Shown in pieces: positions 20,771 through 23,302 of a DNA stretch of 23,302 nucleotides. This DNA is from Selenomonadaceae bacterium (GTDB taxonomy: Bacteria; Bacillota; Negativicutes; Selenomonadales; Selenomonadaceae), in the NCBI GenBank assembly GCA_016280345.1, contig JAEEGN010000199.1, positions 1-23,302 on the forward strand, read 5' to 3'. The first letter of the stretch is position 1; the number at the start of each line of letters is the position of its first letter. A program made the position numbers and the translations under genes. The notes beneath the pieces were generated by a model. The model made no database searches. It saw nothing but the letters and a program-made list of their open reading frames with translations, and was not told where the DNA came from.

Positions 20771-21805
20771 TCAGGCGAGGTCGATGGAGTGGATGCCTTC
20801 GTCGCGCATGAATTTCGCCAGCTTCTTCACGTCGCGCATGAGGTCGTTGTAGTTCTCCGGCGTCAGGGACTGGGGGCCGTCGGAGAGGGCTTTGGCCGGG
20901 TTCGGGTGCATTTCCATGATGAGGCCGTCGGCGCCGGCGGCTACGGCGGCCAGAGCCATGGGCTTCACGAGGCGCCATTTGCCGGTGCCGTGGCTGGGAT
21001 CGACGATGATGGGCAGGTGGGACAGGTGTTTGACGGCGGCCACGGCGCTGAGGTCGAGGGTGTTGCGGGTATAGGTCTCGTAGCTGCGGATGCCGCGCTC
21101 GCAGAAAATCACGTTGGGATTGCCTTCGTTGAGGATGTATTCGGCGGCGTTGAGCCACTCGTCGAGGGTGGCGGCGAGGCCGCGCTTCAGGAGGACAGGC
21201 TTCTCGGTGCGGCCGACTTCCTTCAGCAGGCGGAAGTTCTGCATGTTGCGGGCGCCGATCTGCAGGAGGTCGGCGTAACGGGCCACGGTATCGACGGCGT
21301 CCACTTCGGTGACTTCGGTGACGATGCGCAGGCCCGTCTTTTCCCTGGCCTCGGCCAGGTATTTCAGCCCTTCTTCCTCCAGACCCTGGAAGGAGTAAGG
21401 GGAGGTCCGGGGCTTGTAGGCGCCGCCGCGCAGGAACTGGGCACCGCCCTGCTTGGCGATTTCGGCGGCCTCGAGGAGCTGTTCGCGGCTCTCCACGGCG
21501 CAGGGGCCGGCCATGACGACGAATTCGTCGCCGCCGATCCTGACGCCGTCCACGTCGATGATGCTGGAATGGGGGTGGAATTCGCGGCTCACCAGCTTGT
21601 AGCTCTTGGAAATGGCGACGCTCTGCTCGACGCCGGGCATGGCGTCGATGGCGCAGGCGGCCAGGCGCGTCTTGTCGCCGATGACGCCGACAATGCGTTG
21701 CTGCACGCCCTCCATGACCTTGGCGGTGAGGCCGGTGCTTTCGATGACGGCGATAACGTCCTCGATGTTCTTCGTGGTGGCGTCGGGATTCATGATGATG
21801 ACCAT
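20771..21805 (-). CDS. aroF: 3-deoxy-7-phosphoheptulonate (DAHP) synthase, type I-beta
   Basis: A 344-residue enzyme joining phosphoenolpyruvate and erythrose 4-phosphate, the first step toward chorismate and aromatic amino acids. The N-terminal domain (about 1-75, beginning MVIIMNPDAT) is the ferredoxin-like regulatory domain found in the Thermotoga/Gram-positive type. The catalytic barrel shows GPCAVES (100-106) with metal ligand Cys102, KPRTSPYSFQG (131-141), GARNMQN (184-190), ERGIRSY, DPSHGTG (269-275) with His272, and Glu298 and Asp309. The start at 21805 follows AAGGAG by about ten bases. It lies 98 bases after recD2 on the same strand; no clear promoter was seen in the gap. Confidence 0.95.
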   Translation of the reverse strand: MVIIMNPDATTKNIEDVIAVIESTGLTAKVMEGVQQRIVGVIGDKTRLAACAIDAMPGVEQSVAISKSYKLVSREFHPHSSIIDVDGVRIGGDEFVVMAGPCAVESREQLLEAAEIAKQGGAQFLRGGAYKPRTSPYSFQGLEEEGLKYLAEAREKTGLRIVTEVTEVDAVDTVARYADLLQIGARNMQNFRLLKEVGRTEKPVLLKRGLAATLDEWLNAAEYILNEGNPNVIFCERGIRSYETYTRNTLDLSAVAAVKHLSHLPIIVDPSHGTGKWRLVKPMALAAVAAGADGLIMEMHPNPAKALSDGPQSLTPENYNDLMRDVKKLAKFMRDEGIHSIDLA

Positions 21806-21903
21806 AAACGTTCTCTCCTTTTCGTTGTTGCCGATGTTGCTGCATCAGGGAAATATATCGACGCGCTTTCCGCGCGGGGGAAGCCCGTTTCCCGCGGGCG
21901 GGA

Positions 21904-23302
21904 CTATTCCAGCGGGACGCCGGCCAGGCGCTCCGCCAGCAGGGTGTAGCGGCGGCGGGGGCGATCGTTCTCGACGGCGGTCAGGAGCGCCGCCCGGCTG
22001 CCTACGAGGATGACGCGCTCCCTAGCGCGGGTGACGGCGGTATAGAGAAGGTTGCGCTGGAGCAGGGCGCGGTGGCCCGGCACCAGCGGCAGGATGACGA
22101 CGGGGTACTCGCTGCCCTGGCTCTTATGGACGCTGATGGCATAGGCCGGCGCGATTTCCGCCAGCTCCGCCGCCTCGTATTCGGCGGTGAGGTCGGGGCC
22201 GTAGCGCACGGCGACGAGACCGGCGGCGATGGACTCGATGATGCCCAGGTCGCCGTTGAAGACGCCTTTCTGGTAGTCGTTCTTCATCTGAATGACCTTG
22301 TCCCCGAGGCGGTAGGTGAAAGCGGCGGCGGCCATTTCCGGGCGGCCGGGGCCGGCGGGGTTCAGCGCCGCCTGCAGGAGGCGGTTCAGGGCGTCAACGC
22401 CTGCCGGCAGGCGGTGCATCGGTGAGAGTACCTGCACGTCGGCGAAGACGTCAGCGCCGGCGGCGGGCAGTTCCTCGGCGCATAGGGTGACGATCTGCCG
22501 CGCCGCGTCCTCGGCGGAGACGGCCTCGCGGAACTCGAAGGCGGTGCCGGCGGCGCAGGCGGGCAGGCGCCCGGCGTTGATGGCGTGGGCGTTGCGGACG
22601 ATGACGCTTTCTCCCGCCTGCCGAAAGATTTCGGTCAGCCGCACGCAAGGAAAGACCGTCGAGCGCAGGAGTTCCTTGAGCACCGCGCCGGGGCCGACAG
22701 AGGGGAGCTGGTCGGCGTCGCCCACCAGGATGACCCGGCAGCCCGGCGGCGCGGCGGCCAGAAAGTGGCGCATCAGCACGATATCCATCATCGAGACCTC
22801 GTCGAGGATGACGACGTCGGCGGTCAGCGGGTCGTCTTCGTCCCGGCCGAAGACGGCGTCGTCCCCGTCCTCGTCGGAAAGGCGTCCCTGGGATTCCAGC
22901 AGGCGGTGGACGGTCATGGCCTGGCGTCCGGTGGACTCGGCCAGCCGCTTCGCCGCCCGGCCCGTCGGCGCCCCCAGCAGTACCGTGTAGCCGAGGCGCT
23001 CGAAGATGGCCAGGATGCCCCGGACGACAGTGGTCTTGCCGGTGCCCGGTCCGCCGGTCAGCAGGAAGACGCCGTGGGACAGCGCCGCCGCGATGGCCGC
23101 CCGCTGCCCCTCCGCCAGCTCGATGCCGTCGGCTCGTTCCCATTCCAGCGTCAGAGCCCCGGCGTCCGCCGCCGTCAGCGCCGCCGCCCGGCGCCGGAGG
23201 TAGAGCAGCATTTCGGCAACCTCGGTCTCGGCCCGGTAGAGGTGCGACGGGTAGATGAAAAGCTCGCCGCCCAGTGACGCCGTGAGGAGATTGCCGGCGC
23301 GA
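21904..23302 (-). CDS. recD2: RecD2-type 5'-3' DNA helicase, 3' part
   Basis: The last 465 residues of a superfamily 1B helicase; the N-terminal part lies beyond the right edge. The fragment starts within the segment just before the motor (LYRAETEVAE). Walker A is GGPGTGKT (83-90 of the visible part), followed by GAPTGRAAKRL (motif Ia), Walker B with ILDEVSM, GDADQLPSVGPG (motif III) and LTEIFRQ (motif IV). The C-terminal region has GDKVIQMKNDY, AISVHKSQGSEYPVV (motif V) and LLYTAVTRARERVILVG (motif VI). The SH3-like insert between the last motor blocks fits RecD2, the form found in bacteria without RecBC. Its likely role is DNA repair or replication-fork maintenance. Confidence 0.93.
   Translation of the reverse strand, partial: RAGNLLTASLGGELFIYPSHLYRAETEVAEMLLYLRRRAAALTAADAGALTLEWERADGIELAEGQRAAIAAALSHGVFLLTGGPGTGKTTVVRGILAIFERLGYTVLLGAPTGRAAKRLAESTGRQAMTVHRLLESQGRLSDEDGDDAVFGRDEDDPLTADVVILDEVSMMDIVLMRHFLAAAPPGCRVILVGDADQLPSVGPGAVLKELLRSTVFPCVRLTEIFRQAGESVIVRNAHAINAGRLPACAAGTAFEFREAVSAEDAARQIVTLCAEELPAAGADVFADVQVLSPMHRLPAGVDALNRLLQAALNPAGPGRPEMAAAAFTYRLGDKVIQMKNDYQKGVFNGDLGIIESIAAGLVAVRYGPDLTAEYEAAELAEIAPAYAISVHKSQGSEYPVVILPLVPGHRALLQRNLLYTAVTRARERVILVGSRAALLTAVENDRPRRRYTLLAERLAGVPLE

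Noticed and set aside
19422..21845. 807-codon minus-strand frame spanning the antisense of groEL and part of aroF in another frame
   Set aside because: Arg/His/Pro-rich, crosses two terminators and two real genes; a GC-driven artefact.

Overview
The window is about 23.3 kb of GC-rich bacterial chromosome. Genes lie on both strands in short operons, with strong Shine-Dalgarno sites and many intrinsic terminators. Several features point to a Firmicutes-type (Bacillota) genome: a perfect CIRCE operator in front of groES-groEL, a BirA-like operator in front of bioY-bioD-bioA, LL-diaminopimelate aminotransferase (dapL), and the order yacL-ispD-ispF. A large acidic Gly/Asp-repeat protein at the left edge and the overall GC level would fit a diderm member such as a Negativicute. 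That placement is inference; there is no rRNA in the window to confirm it.

Left part (1-2900): the 5' end of a long repeat protein runs off the left edge on the minus strand. It is followed by about 1 kb without a convincing gene. This gap holds an AT-rich patch with a 15-bp perfect inverted repeat, a row of hairpins ending in a bidirectional terminator, and a 120-bp G-rich (minus strand C-rich) tract. Next is an AraD-family L-ribulose-5-phosphate 4-epimerase, whose leader contains a strong terminator.

Minus-strand block 2879-8188: a response regulator with a degenerate GGDEF domain and an intact EAL domain, a PIN-toxin/antitoxin pair, then the biotin operon bioY-bioD-bioA (uptake plus two of the late synthesis steps). 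The biotin operon has a clear promoter overlapped by a BirA-like operator.

Middle (8343-12619): a secreted low-complexity protein on the plus strand. Convergent to it is a two-gene minus-strand unit encoding a DUF697-type GTPase and an NYN-LOTUS ribonuclease-like protein; this is the best candidate in the window for an uncharacterised functional pair. mutY follows on the plus strand. About 530 bp without a gene separates mutY from dapL.

Right part (13149-23302): dapL diverges from a plus-strand operon yacL (membrane PIN-TRAM protein), ispD, ispF (two steps of the MEP isoprenoid pathway) and a membrane-anchored protein of unknown function, closed by a terminator. Then come the HrcA/CIRCE-controlled groES-groEL operon, and on the minus strand aroF (first step of aromatic amino acid synthesis) and the 3' part of recD2, which runs off the right edge.

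Most genes are housekeeping. The accessory or less understood material is the repeat protein and its structured upstream gap, the toxin-antitoxin pair, the secreted low-complexity protein and the GTPase/NYN-LOTUS pair.
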